NCBI GenBank assembly: GCA_903813345.2
Contig: CAIIXF020000002.1
Coordinates: forward strand, 21,652,455-21,716,454
Direction of reading: 5' to 3'
DNA length: 64,000 bases
Source of the DNA: Owenia fusiformis
Lineage: Eukaryota > Annelida > Polychaeta > Sabellida > Oweniidae
Made by a program: the position numbers and the translations under genes. Shown in pieces: positions 38,701 to 53,700 of this stretch (positions are counted from its first letter, which is position 1; the number at the start of each line of letters is the position of its first letter). The notes beneath the pieces were generated by a model that saw only the letters and a list, made by a program, of their open reading frames with translations, did not search any database and was not told the DNA's origin.

Positions 38701-41700
38701 CTCATCTACACGTAAAGACCTGGAACTTTCACTCTTACCTGCACAAAGTAGACTATTCTGAAATCATTTTTCTGCGCATACATAGAAGTTCACATTCATG
38801 CTTTGTTGAATATGTTTTCAATGTAAATTGCACCAATATGATAATCTCATGTAAAACCTGTAAACTTCACGCTGGCCCACAAAAAATAAACAAATCATCA
38901 TTTATGTGCGTGCGCATTGAAGTTCACATTCAAGTTTTGTTAAAAATGTGCAGCTTAACCTCTCTCGTATGTTCTTGGTTCTCGCACAGCCTTAAAGGGT
39001 AAAAGTAAAAATATGTTTCAATTCTTCTTCTGCAACATTAAATTTTGTAATCAAGGAAATTCTTACCAGTAGGTTCTTTGAAGTCTTCTATGAGATACCA
39101 GTTGATAATTTTAGTTTTAATAGCCCTGATGTTCATTGTGCTGTCTTTGATTTGAAGTTCTTCATTTTTAAGCTTCTTGTTAATTTGATTATTTCTAATT
39201 AATTGATTCCATGAGTGTGGTATTGCGTGGATTAAGCCATAGAATGTAACTAAGAGTGTATTTATATTGTATTTAAGAGAAAATTCTTCAAAACCTTAGA
39301 ATTCATTATTATTGATAACTAGGTCTTTAATTTGAAGAATACCCTCTCATCCAATTAGCACTATAACTCTTCGATTATTAATTTTTATAAGAGGCAGGCT
39401 TAAATGATAAATCAAAAATAGGTTGAATCATTTGATACTTGTCTGATAGTTTGTACTTTGTAGCCTCGATGTCTGGCAGATTCAATATGGCCTCCTTGTT
39501 GAAACTAATTTTATGTTTATGTTTATTTCCTTTTTTTGCTATACTTTCACATTGTGTATCATTCGCAGTCAAGACCCTCTGGGTCAAGATTGCAGTAAAA
39601 TATCCCATTGACGACCATTATAACGTTTCATTTCATAATATATTCATGGGCACAGATCTAGCTCAGCGAAACAGTGCCCAGTGTTCATTGGAGTCTTGTC
39701 TAGCTTGCCGTTACAAAATAAACATACGGTGAGCACACCGTTTTTGAGATAACTGAATCTGGAGAGAGCTACCACTGTAAAGCTACCTGTTTCAGAAAAT
39801 TATTCTGCTCTACATAGTCTCAAAAATCACTCCGCCATCTCTAGAGATTCTGTTTCTAACCAAACTTGTAAATGTTTCCTGATAGATTAGTACTTACCCT
39901 ATCGAGAATAAACCTTGATTCATTTATCAAACACTAGATGGCACTGCGACGGGACAGAAAAGGAGAAAAAGCTTTTTTTATACAGAAAACCAAATAACCA
40001 GCGGTAACCGCTAGTATCCCTACTCCGGACTATATTCTCTGTTATTTCATGTTTGAACTATGCAATAATGTCAATACTAAACAATTAAGGTAAAATCAGA
40101 GAAGGTCTCACCTGCAGAAGTACCTCAATCTGTAAGTGACTGGAGAAGGTCATTCATTGTTAAAAACAAGAACACAATAGGGTGCCTTTCAAAACACTAG
40201 GATTAAAAAGTGAAGCTTAGTATGTTCTGACACATTGTAGTTTTATACTGACAAATAAATTTAAGAATTTAAAAATCAAGGTTTTATTCAAGGTGTTAAG
40301 AATCACTGTCAAAAACAACTTTTTGCATATTTTTAACATAATTTTTTTTGTGATTTGTTGTAAATATACTTCATAAAGATTCATATTGAAAAAAAATGGA
40401 CTTCCATTTTACCTTTTTCAATAAATTTCTAAGTCCTTATAAGTACACTAATGGGTGTGGACCCTTTCCCTGGTTTCAAACCAATTTAAGAACCTGGAAT
40501 TCAAGAGGTTTATATCCTGTGTGCGAACAATTAGGATTTTAATTGGATATTACATTTTTATTAGGTTCTTTAAAAATTTGAATCAATCATAAGATTAGTG
40601 GGAACAAAGAACACTGTTTTTGGGCATATTTTGAAAATTCACCTGTTCACAAGGAACATGGAAAATTGGGTACATTGTACATTCTATTGTTTTTCAGAGG
40701 GGTGAATGGCTTAAGCCAATTTCTGATTTTAAAGAGCACAGATTAAAAAGAATGAGAGTCTTAATCTTGTATTAGCAAATGCAAATAGCGGCTAGCTGCT
40801 ACCGGATTAACCTATGTATTTTCAGAGATTAAACCGTCATTTTGAAGTTATTACTAATTACGAACAACCGTCAGTCGATTGTAATAAAGTCACTCGGTTG
40901 AATTAGCGAACAGATCGTATGTCATTGTAACATGCTGCTAAATAGGTAGATTAACCCGTTATTTGGGCCAGCGACTCAATGTGAAGCGAGAGATGATAGC
41001 TGCCAAATCCCACCCACTGTTAATTACCCCAATATTCTTTTACTCAAAGAAATCTGTTAATATTAAATGACTTCAAGGAACTGTTTGTGCCAGTCAAGAG
41101 TTCCATGTAAGCAGGTTTCATTGTATATTAAATTATGAATGGTTTTATTTGTTGCAATTTTCCACCAAACAGAAATCATTTTCAAAATTCATATTTCAGA
41201 CCCTATTAAACCAGGAGCATGCCCAACCTTTGGAAAACGTGATGTGAGTCGAGAAAAACGTTGTGGTCAACCATGTGCAAATGATTGCGACTGTAAAGGG
41301 GCCCAGAAATGTTGTGATGTAGGTTGTGTAATATGTTTGAATCCTGTGTACACAATGGTAGACATATAAATTACATTATAAGCACTGAATACTAGACAGC
41401 AATAAAGTCTGAAGTTGAACATTAGTATTCAATAGTTATTTCTATTTACAATTTACATAATTGCCTCCTCTATTTACTCTTATTTTGAATATAATAAAAG
41501 CATACAATTTTTTCAGTTAAAAGTGATAATAGTTAAAATCCACAATAGCCATTCAGTGAATTAAATACACAATTCAGTCAATCATATATTAGAAAATTTT
41601 ATTGAGCATAATATGAGACTATAACATTGACCATAAATTTCATTCTACAATTTGGATCAAGTTCATTCTAGCAGGTTACAGACACCAAAAGCTGCACACA

Positions 41701-44700
41701 GCACGCCAAACACCATTTACAAAAATGTTGATGACCATAACAATATGTCACCACTTCTGGTGGCGACATAACAGTTTTACAGTACATGTACTTGGACATG
41801 GGCACTTTTAGATAAACAAATTCAACAAACCTAAAGCAGGACATGGAGGCCCCCACGTCACAACATACACGGTTCTCTTGTGGTATGTTGACGATATATT
41901 AGGGGCTCTGGAAATACACACACAATCAATTAATCATTCAAACAAGTCAAACAATCAAACTCAATATCTAAAAATGTTTTTAATTGAAAGAGGACTCCCT
42001 AATAAACATTAAGCAATATGTCACTATACTCTTCCGATAAATCTATTGACTTCGCTACATACATGTAAAAGAAACTAGATTATATTTATATTGGCTGGAT
42101 TGTTAAAAATTAAAATCCGAAAATGTTTTCAAAACAAACAATACTACCTTAAACCTACAACCCATGAATTTTGATGGAAATATGAAATAAATGTTTTTTG
42201 TATTTTACTAATGAGACATTGAATAATAGTATTGGTGATAATTACTTGTTTGAAAGAACATCATAGATTCCTACTCTACCATCATCTGTTCCATAAGCCA
42301 AGAGTCCCTCTTTTGTAGGATGCCAACTCAACTAGAAAACATCACACAATTAATGCCTCAGTCACATTTGATCCATGGTAACCCTGTGACGGACATAGCT
42401 TCCAAAAATCAAGAGAAATGTGCAGCATAAAAATAAGGACAAGCAATATGATGTAGATTTTCTATATCAATTTTGTGAAGCTAAAGCTGCTGTACGTTTC
42501 CAGTAGGGGAAATGTGACTTGAGGTTTAAGGTAGGCAGAGAGAATAAGAAATCTCATGAACTGACATGAATAGACTTGATGCGAGTAGAAAAAAATCTTG
42601 ATTTACATCATAAATATTCAAAATTCAGTGAAAGTGATGTCATATTTGAAATCTATATGTAAAAGTATATCAAGAAATATGGTTTCGAAAATTGTTTATC
42701 AACTTTGAAAATTTAGTTGTTCTATTAATGTGACTTCTAGTTTGGGTTAATACCCCACAGACCCCTGTTACAAAATAAAATAACATGACAAAATGTCACC
42801 ACCTAAAACAATTTGGTCAATTTAAAGCAAGTTGGAAAATACATTTTGACCTTCAGAAGGTTTGATTTGAACTTCTTAGAACATGTAGATGATTTTGAAA
42901 AAAAAATTCGTCAATTTGAAGCAAGTTGAAAAAATACCTCTTTGACTTTTTTTGACATTGAGAAGGTCATTGAAGGTCAAATGTCAAATGTAAAGTCAGA
43001 TTTGAACTTCTGAGAACATGTAGATGATTTTGAAAAAATAAATTAAGTAAATTTGAAGCAAGTTGAAAAAAGACCTTTTTGACCTTGAAAAGGTCATTGA
43101 AGGTCAAATGTCAAATCTAAAGTCAGATTTGAACTTCTGAGAACATGTAGATGATTTTGAAAAAAAAATTAGTCAATTTGAAGCAAGTTGAAAAAAGACC
43201 TTTTTGACCTTGAGAAGGTCATTGAAGGTCAAAGGTCAAATCTTAAGTCAGATTGAACTTCTGAGAACTTGTAAAGTCAAATTTGAACTTCTGAAAAAGA
43301 TGTAGATGATTTTGAAAAAAAAATTGGTCAATTTGAAGCAAGTTTAAAACAGACCTTTTTGACCTTGAGAAGGTCATTAAAGGTCAAATGTCAAATCTAA
43401 AGTCAGATTTGAATTTCTGAGAACATGTAGATGATTTTGAAAAAAAAATTAGTCAATTTGAAGCAAGTTGAAAAAAGACCTTTTTGACCTTTTTTGACCT
43501 TGAGAAGGTCATTGAAGGTCAAATGTCAAATCTAAAGTCATATTTGAATTTCTGAGAACATGTAGATGATTTTGAAAAAAAATTTTAGTCAATTTGAAGC
43601 AAGATGAAAAAATACCTTTTTGACCTTTTTTGACATTGAGAAGGTCATTGAAGGTCAAATGTCAAATCTAAAGTCAGATTTGAATTTCTGAGAACATGTA
43701 GATGATTTTGAAAAAAAATTTTAGTCAATTTGAAGCAAGTTGAAAAAAGACCTTTTTGACCTTTCTTGACTTTGAGAAGGTCATTGAAGGTCAAATGTCA
43801 AATCTTAAGTCAAATCTTAAGTCAGATTTGAATTTCTGAGAACATGTAGATGATTTTGAAATTTTTTTTTAGTCAATTTGAACCAAGTTGAAAACAGACC
43901 TTTTTGACCTTTTTTGACCTTGAGAAGGACATTGAAGGTCAAATGTGAAATCTTAAGTCAAATCTTAAGTCAGATTTGAATTTCTGAGAACACGTAGATG
44001 ATTTTGAAAAAAAAATTTAGTCAATTTGAAGCAAGTTGAAAACAGACCTTTTTGACCTTCTTTGACCTTGAGAAGGTCATTGAAGGTCAAATGTCAAATC
44101 TAAAGTCAGATTTGAAGGTCAAATGTCAAATCTCAAGTCAAATCTAAAGTCAGATTTGAATTTCTGAGAACATGTAGATGATTTTGAAAAAAAATTTAGT
44201 CAATGTGAAGCAAGTTGAAAAAAGACCTTTTTGACCTTGAGAAGGTCATTGAAGGTCAAATGTCAAATCTAAAGTCAGATTTGAACTTCTGAGAACATGT
44301 AGATGATTTAAAAAAAAATTGAAGTCAGTCTAAAAAGTATTTGTTAAGTTATAGGAAGTTGTAAGAAATTGTTACAGACGCCAGACGCCGGACGCATTGA
44401 AGTCAGTATAAACAGTATTTGTTAAGTTATAGGAAGTTGTAAGAAATTGTTACAGACGCCGGACGCCGGACGCCAACCTCCAACCACCAACCACCGTCGC
44501 AAAAAACGGAGACCATAACAATATGTCACCACTTTTGGTGGTGACATAACAAAAAAACAGAGACCATAACAATATGTCACCACTTTTGGTGGTGACATAA
44601 AAAGGTGAAATATCTTCTTGTATTTGACAAATAACATTTTCTTTTATTTGACATATTTAATTTGCATAACTATTAGGTACACAAGGGTTATATGAACCAC

Positions 44701-47700
44701 TAAAACAGATGTAATTTAAGTTAAAGGGATTTTTCAACTGTACCCGCCATGCTATCAGACACGATTGAGCCACCTGGTGGTGAAACTACCTACTCCCATT
44801 TATGTTATTGGAAATCTGCACAATGATTTTCATGATTTTTAGTGAAATTGTTAAAAATGGATATTTACAAATTAATAAAAAAGAATTTCGTAGTTCAAAA
44901 TCAAGATACATGTTGTATTTTGCTAAGATTATGTTGAATGACATTTAAACTTTCAAATCTTTTTTTCTAAGATCTTAATCATCAACAATGAATATTTAGC
45001 ATATCTTATGTGTGTTCATGTGCTTTGTTATTAGCAACAGGCCCCAAGGAATCAATAATTCACAGAAAAGGGCACAACATTTTTCAGTTGGATCCATGTA
45101 AAACAAGGACTTTCTTCAAAAAACACATTTTGGATTTTTCATAAAACTTAAAAACTTAGTTATATGAATACTGTATACTTCATATTTTCAAAATAAAAAT
45201 TAGAATTTGGCATCTGTACTTTTCCACTTTGTCCAGAGGACATCGTTACTCTACTGACAATGTTTAATTAACGTTTATTGGACATAGGTCTCTAATATAC
45301 ATTCCGTCATCATGCAATAAATGGCCACAATATTTTTTTACTTACAGCGGTTACTTTTGCACGTAGCCCTTGCCATAAAGTAGTTATATCATAGACGTCT
45401 CCTGGATTGTTGACGTTCCAGATACGGATCATATTGTCACCAACACCTAATGCCAGACGACCTGAAAACACATGTAAAAATCTACACTCTGAAATCCTTG
45501 GATCTAAGCTTTGGATAATCAGATTGGGTCATTCAAAATTGAGCTAGCCAATCAGAATGGCAGTTACAAAATTTCATGCCTTCATAAGATGCTTGCATTA
45601 ATTTCATGTTCAAACTCATATTTAATGCCATTAGAGCTACCTTTATAAGGTTATTCAGAAGATGAACATATATAATAATAATGTGCAAAATGTCACCACC
45701 TGCTATTTGTTACAGATTCTGACCACTGAACACCGTAGATCCATGTGCGATAGTATTGCTAGAATCAATTTTCAATAGTGAGAATAGAGGTTCTTAAACA
45801 CAGGATGTTGGGCTTGCTTTTAGGACTTATAGGATACATTACATTATACTTCGTCTCGTTCCAATACAGGATTTCTCGAGCAGAATATATTCTGTATTGC
45901 ACTTCAAATCATTCAATAGCTTATAGTATTGCTACTGAGATTGTCCCCATTTATCATCTCCATAGCAGTTCAGAAAATATTGGTACAGATTCTGTACGGA
46001 GGAGACAGTCTCGATAGCAATACAGATATTACAGAATATTTCTTGGGGATTATCTCCAAAGTAAAATGTATTGGCCTAAGATCACACGATAAAAACCTTA
46101 TAGAATGATTTGAAGTTCAATACAGGAAATATTGTGCTCCCTATGTTCTGTATTATAATATCCTAACATTTAATTATAAAATAAATTTTGAGATTTCATT
46201 GTCCATTTTATAAGACAACATTTCTGCTATTTTGCACTGGATCAACTTGCTACCATTTAGACTCTTATGACACATCATCTAACGTGATAGCACAGTAAAC
46301 AAATTATGTACTTCGCTATGCTACCCTTCCTTTAAACAACAACATAAATAAATAAAACACTGCCCAGTAATCCCATTCAAAGAAATCAAATATTTACTTA
46401 ATCACAGCTCTTAAATGACCATTAAATAGCAGCACTATAACTTTGAATTATAAATTACTTTGGTTCTTATGAAGAATATTGATTCATGGACACTTCAATT
46501 ATTGATCCAACTTCCATTCCTTGAGATTGAATAAATACCCTTGGCAAAATATCTCAGGCATTCCATCATTTCTGTCTATATCCTTGAAAATATACAAGCA
46601 GTGAGGAATTGGCAAGGACATAAGTGCTTAACTAAAACAAGCAATTGGATCTGAAAGTTTTAATTTTTGATGAAAATCTTCCAAAAAATAATGGATTGTT
46701 TATTGGCTGGTGGCTTTACACCCACCCTATCCAAGTGATCCTGTTCCGTGGCACTGGGTTTGCTGACATTGCTAAGAAACATTACTGATCATTTCAGTAA
46801 AAATGGCGACCTTACTCTTCAGAAATGAAAAAAAACTATTTTTCCAGCTGAAAATATTCAATCTAAGACCATATGTTACCATAGAATGGCTCATTTTGCG
46901 ATTTGTCCCTGGGGATATATCTATGGTTGAGCTGTGGCCTCACATGCCAAACTAGCTGTTAAACATAACATCCATTTTCAAAGGGTAAGGTTACCATTCT
47001 TACTAAAATGATCAGTTATATTCCATAGGATAACATACCTAGCAAAGCATTTGTATGGAAGTCAATGGAGCTGAAGGTCGGCTATATATTCCTGTATAGC
47101 CACCGAATTTTTTACCATGATAATCTTATGACGTCATGTTTCATTTCTTCCAAATTTCACTTGCACAAAGACGTGTGACATCATTGATATAACGTAGCCA
47201 TGAAAATAAAGGTATGTAATATAACAATTATGTCCATATCATTGAATATATGCCTTCGGTCTGTCATAATATAACCCTCGCAAGCTCAGGCTATATTGAA
47301 TCATTGATGACAGACCTCAGGCATATATTCAATGATAGGGACATAACTGCTAAGAACAGTATTGTAAACAAACCAAGTAACGCAGAATGGATCACTTGGA
47401 TAGGGTGTTATAATAGGGTGTTATAATATCATGTAAGGCCATAAGAATTAGATTCTTTGTTTTACGTCCTGGCAAAATCCAAATCATGCAAGGGTACAAG
47501 GAAAACAAACACAAATCCAAGAAAAAACACAAACTTGTTTGCTGAGAAATGTACACATTTTATGGGGCTTTGTATAAAAAACCTCCTACCTCATACCCAC
47601 CTACCCATGATACAGTCTTTGAAGGGTTCAATTTTAAAGATCTTAGTTTATCAAATCTTAGTTTATGATGAATTATAGATGCATTTGTAATGACCCTTGA

Positions 47701-50700
47701 TAGCAAGTTGCTACTACATCCCAGCTGGTTTCGATTCCCACTCGGGGCATCGAATTTAGCACACTTTCTTTCAATTTCTTTATCTGGCTTGTTGGACCTA
47801 TGCTCGCGGTCGTTAGTTATTTATTCCCCGGGGGCGCCCTCGGGTCATTACACATTAAAATGCATCCATATGCCTTTATTTATGGATCTGTCACCTGTCT
47901 AGTCATAAAATAAAGCCGGAATTGTGGAAATGTTAATAATTTGAGCTATTTTGAGATTTAATAATCTTTAAAATTGAACCCTTCAAAGACTGTATCATGT
48001 TCCACGTAGGTGGGTAGGTGGGTATGAGGTAGGAGGTTTTTTATACAAAGCCATTTTATGGGCATAAAAAGGGATGACATACCAATTTGCAGTGATTACC
48101 AAAACACATCTATACATTTTACACATTATATTTAAACATATCTATTATTCAAGGGTACAAAATAAGAAAATACACAATGTATGCCAAAGTAATCAATAAC
48201 ACTGTCAATTTTAAGGCACATAAAATTATCCACCATTTCGTCTGAATCTGATTGAACAAAATGCAATGGTACTTTCAGACCCTTGTGATTGCTAGTTGGA
48301 TGTTTTTTCTGATTTACTCAAAATCATGCAAGCAAGGGGACGCAAACAAAGAATCTATTTCTTATGGCCTAACTTGTGTATGTATATTAAGTAAAGTATA
48401 CTGCCAAATATTGATCTGACCACTCAGACCCCTCGTGACTTCACACGGAACGATTAAATTGCACTATAAGAGCGAAACTAACCATAACTGGTTCATTCCT
48501 GATTTTGACTTTCAGAAAGACACTAACAGGTATGTAAATTTAAATTATTTTCTTCAATTGATATTATTACTGTCATTAATTATGTATCTTTGATTTTCTG
48601 AAGGACAATTACAGGTACAGAGTATACATGTATACAAAATTTCAACTTATTTTCTACCATTCAATAACGATATTAAAATATTTTTAGTAATAAAGATATT
48701 AAAAAATTAATAATCTTTTTCTAAAATGAAATTCTAATAGCAACCTAGTAAGATCTGAATAGACATTGGACATATATTTTGGAGCAGAGGCCAATAGTAG
48801 AAATGTGGCGAATGGTAAACAAATAGCAACACCTGGAGTAGCGAATCCCACCTAACAATATAGATATACAAAATCTGTCGACCAGTATTTGAGTTATTGC
48901 CCAGACAGAGAAACAGATGTAGACATCTAGACATGTGGTTTCAAAAATTATTTATCAACTGATGAATACAAATGATGATGAATAGAGGGGAGGACTTTAC
49001 TGTATCCCTACCACTTTGTTTGTTGGGATAGTAGACATTGATTGTTTTAGGGATATGGTTTTAATGACTGTAAATCCTATTGATTCTGTATTGAGAGATG
49101 AAGCTCAAAGCAACTTGAATACATAGAATTCTCACAAATAAACACCATGGAAACAGTTGACTATACACACTTTATCGAAAAGTTGACCATACACATTTTA
49201 TCAAAAAGTTGACTATACACATTTTATCTAAAAGTTGACTATACACATTTTATCTAAAAGTTGACCATACACACTTTATCGAAAAGTTGACTATATACAT
49301 TTTATCGAAAAGTTGACTATACACACTTTATCGAAAAGTTGACTATACACACTTTATCGAAAAGTTGACTATACACACTTTATCGAAAAGTTGACTATAC
49401 ACACTTTATCGAAAGGTTGACTATACACACTTTATCGAAAGGTTGACTATACACATTTTATCGAAAAGTTGACTATACACACTTTATCGAACGGTTGACT
49501 ATACACACTTCATCGAAAAATTGACTATACACACTTTATTGAAAAGTTGACTATATACACTTTATCAAAAAGTTGACTATATACACTTTATCAAAAAGTT
49601 GACTATATACACTTTATCAAAAAGTTGTCTATACACACTTTATCAAAAAGTTGACTATACACATTTTATCAAAAAGTTGACGATACACATTTTATCAAAA
49701 AGGAGATGCAATTTGATAGAAAATATGTTTCTATTCAATGTGCACGACACAATCTCAAAATATTATTTCAAATATCCAAATCAATGGAAATATAAATACA
49801 AGTTTTTCTATACTACTGACTAGTACATAAAGCCAACAAATGTGATGTTTACATATAAATATAGCATCATTTGCACTATTATATCATTTTTGTGACAGCA
49901 TGTGTTATATGTGGTAACAACTATATAGCCTCAGGTTGAACCCATAACTGTATAAGTGGTATTTAATCCGAGTGATTAATTTGCCCAATGGTCAAATTTT
50001 ATAATTTTCCTAATTTTAATTTTCCTAGTGACAAGAAACTTCCCATTGGATAACATTATGAAGATAATATTTCCAATACTTACTGTATACAAAAAATTAA
50101 GCAAAAGGCAAATTAAATGATTAAGAAAAATTACTACTTATACAGTATCTCATCACATTGCAGTGTGTACCATCAATTAATATGGCATTCCTTATTCTAA
50201 TCACTAATTACACAAGGGACCAATGCAAAAGTTCAATGTCAGAGATTGGACTATATTCTGAAATTTAACTCTCAGATAAATTATCGAAATCGTTCTTTTA
50301 CATTGGTCCCTATAATTGCCAAAACTATTGGTTTCTCTGTAAAATAATTTACAACATTTAATTTTCAGGTCTCTTATAGGAAAAGCTGAACAAAATGAGA
50401 CAAATCATCTTGATTGCCTTGGTACTGGTGGCCATCCTGGTTTTAGCCGATGCAGGTATAATGTCTTTTAGCTAAGGGAGATATGGGTGATTTCTCAGAC
50501 ATCATTGTTCATTGGTTGATATCATGAGCCAATCACTGACATTTGAAGATTCTGGCGTGTTTGTAAGATGTACATTGATTAATAGAGCCAAAATACTTGA
50601 ATAAATGAATTAATCAATTGTGGATGAAATTTTTAATCAAGTTTGTTGTGGCACTAATTTCATTAATTCTTATTTTCAGGATATTTGTGTTAAGATGTGT

Positions 50701-53700
50701 TAACCTTATCCTTATCTTCATTGATAAGTCTCCTATTGATCATAGGCCATAAAAGAATAATAGGTATTGGCCAATAAATATTGTGATAAACTCTAAACGT
50801 TTGTAAAGACTTATCAGTGATATAGATTAGAGCCCAGGTGCCAAGAGGCGTAGTTAAGACTTTAGCTTCCGATGAGTCACATGTGAAATCCTATTCTTGT
50901 GTTCAGTTTGTTAGCTAGGATTGAGTCTGAGTTCTATCATGGCATCTTTGTTTATTCGGCTCCCATCGGACCGCATGAACACAGTGAAGACCAAGCGTGC
51001 GAAGATGCACACATGGTTGTCCTAGTAATAGCCCTTTGCTGTTGCACAACAAGTTTAATTGTCTCTAACAGACTAAGTCAATTGAAATTAATTATGAACT
51101 TTCACATTTAAATTGCTTGTCTCAATGAACCATTTACTATATAGATAATATATAAATGGATACATAGATAGCAGCAGGTCTGTTGGTTGGGTCAGAATAT
51201 GGGGATTTAGCTTGACCTTATTCAGAAAACTTGAACATTCCGAATAAGGGCAAATAACTGCATATCATGTTGTTCTAATAGAAAATCCACCACACAGAAT
51301 TCAAATATGCCATAGAAAAAACGTTGGTCTTTAAGGGTTTAAATATCTCATTAAAACTAGAATCAAACTGATGCAAGTCTATAGCTTTTGGAAATCTGTC
51401 AGATTTACCTAACATGTCTGAATTGAGCCATATTTGACGTAACATCATCACATCACAATTGTTTTCTAGGAAAATGGAAAGGTGAAGGAAAAGGGAGACG
51501 TCAAGGAAAAGGGAGAGGTCAAGGTAGACGCATGATTTGCTCAGAAGATTCTGACTGTACCGAAAAGAACCCTGACTTCACATGTAGAAATGGCCGCTGC
51601 AGGCCTGAGGGAAACGGTAGACCAGGAAGAGGTAAAGGAAAAGGGAAAGGTAGACCTGGCAGACGACAAGGCCAACTAACTTGCTCCGAAGAGTCAGACT
51701 GCACTGATAGGAACCCTGACTTCATATGTGAGGAAGAGCGCTGCAAGCTCCAAAACTGTGATGTTGGGACTGATTGTCCCACAGGGAAGACATGTGAGTC
51801 TTTGGCCAGGAGAAAGGTATGCCTGTCACCACCATGTACCGGTGACGCTGATTGTACAGCTGAGGGAGAAAAATGTCTCAGGACATTCCCAAAGAGAAAG
51901 ACCTGCAGAGCACCCCGTACCTAAAAAACATTGTACATTTTACTGAGCAACGAAGAAACATTTAGAGAACCCCATAGTAGATTCCTAACAATACGCAAAT
52001 AAATCCAGAAAGACCTGCAGGCCTGCAACACTGTGTTAATCTGTAAACATATACTCTATCCAGAAAGATCTGCAAACTACCCTGTCTGTTTATCGAAACA
52101 TAAAAGAAAGATCTGCAGATCACCCTGTATTGACTCTTAACAAAACATAAGATAATAAATATCTAAAGAGCACCCTGTAGATTAATACAAGCTCTTAACA
52201 ATACTTTCCTGAACTTATAGGACATACCGGAATAGTTCAAGGCTAGATTTTATGGCAGTATGAAATATTAATTGTGAATGTATCATGGAACAATAGATTA
52301 ATAATGTAACATTAACAATGTGTTTTCCATATATCATGCAATGAATTGTCTCGTATTGTATAACTTTTGGCAGTATTGTTGCTTGTCATGCTACCATACA
52401 AACCACCTATTGTTCACAAATAGCCTATTAGAAATAATTCATGATAATTGTGTATAGACTTATTTGGAATAAATATTTTCTACCTCTTTACAATTGAACT
52501 TGAATTATTAAATTCTATAACATTGGAAAATAACATTCAATCAAGTTGATTTGGTTAGGCATGTCATATTTCATGATAGCCTACGCGCCAAGTCTAGTTA
52601 TAAACTACCCTCTGCCTAGTATAGACTACATGTATATTACAGTTTAGCACCCTCGCCTCTACAGCCAATGCCAGTGACAGCTCAGGTCAGTAATCATTTC
52701 ACATCTTCCGCACTGACCAATTCTCAACCAATCAGCAAGCTGAAAGGAATACATGCTAAATGCGTGCACAATAATTATGTGATTTAACTTGAGAAAATGA
52801 CCATATAGAAAGTCGTCCTTATTTCGATGACGAACTCTGACCAGCGCGGTGAGTTCAGAGATTTATTGAAAACTGAAAGAGTGAAGACGAAGCTCTCTTT
52901 TGAGAAGCAAAGTCGAACGAATGCAAAGAGTAATTTCATGAGGTGCTAATTGGAGCAGTTACCTCCAATTGATTCTATTTATATCCAAATACATGTATGA
53001 GTAAAAATGTACAAATGATTTAATAACATTCCATCCATCTGTCACTATGGTTATTATTGAAAATACTTAATCATGTTGGCCAATTGACAGATTGTCGTCA
53101 GTTACAAATAACATATGATTATTTGATCCAATTCTTTATAAATCAAATAGTAGATGTTTTCAATCCAGGGAGCTGCAGAACCAGCTAAAAAGATGAATAT
53201 TAGTACCTTAACAGTATTCAATCTCAATTTTCTAAAATGCGACCAGTGTACCCATCGTAATGATTGCCTCACTATTTACGCCAGATATACAGGGTGGTCC
53301 AAAAAAAGTGAACCTCTGCAACGGGCCAAATTTCCCTTATTACTTGCAGGAATTCTTTTTCATTTTCACATGTTGTAGAGGAAGGTCTAAAATTTATACT
53401 GGTACCATAAATTATAAGCCCTAACCAAATATTACTGAAAATGGATAAAATGTGATTTTCAATATCCGCGATTCTTCAACCCTTCAACACCCTTCCTCTG
53501 ACATTTTTTAAGCTGCAGTCTTAAAGAACTAATATTTTCTGACTTTGTTAAATTTTGAATCCCGCACATTATGGCTGTAGTTGCAAAGTTATTGTGATCC
53601 AAAGAAATGTTCTCAGCTTCCATAGACGAAAACATTTTCCAGTGAAATCGCGAACATACCCCTATATGATCTTGAAATGTCAATATATTCATAAATCATG

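Noticed and set aside
50899-51111. 70-residue plus-strand frame between the coding exons of paralogue A
   Set aside because: It falls inside the intron defined by conserved splice sites in both paralogues and has no recognisable feature.
51519-51782. Minus-strand frame of 87 residues antisense to paralogue A
   Set aside because: It mirrors the biased codons of the Lys/Gly-rich exon. The sense strand has a signal peptide, splice sites and a TATA box.
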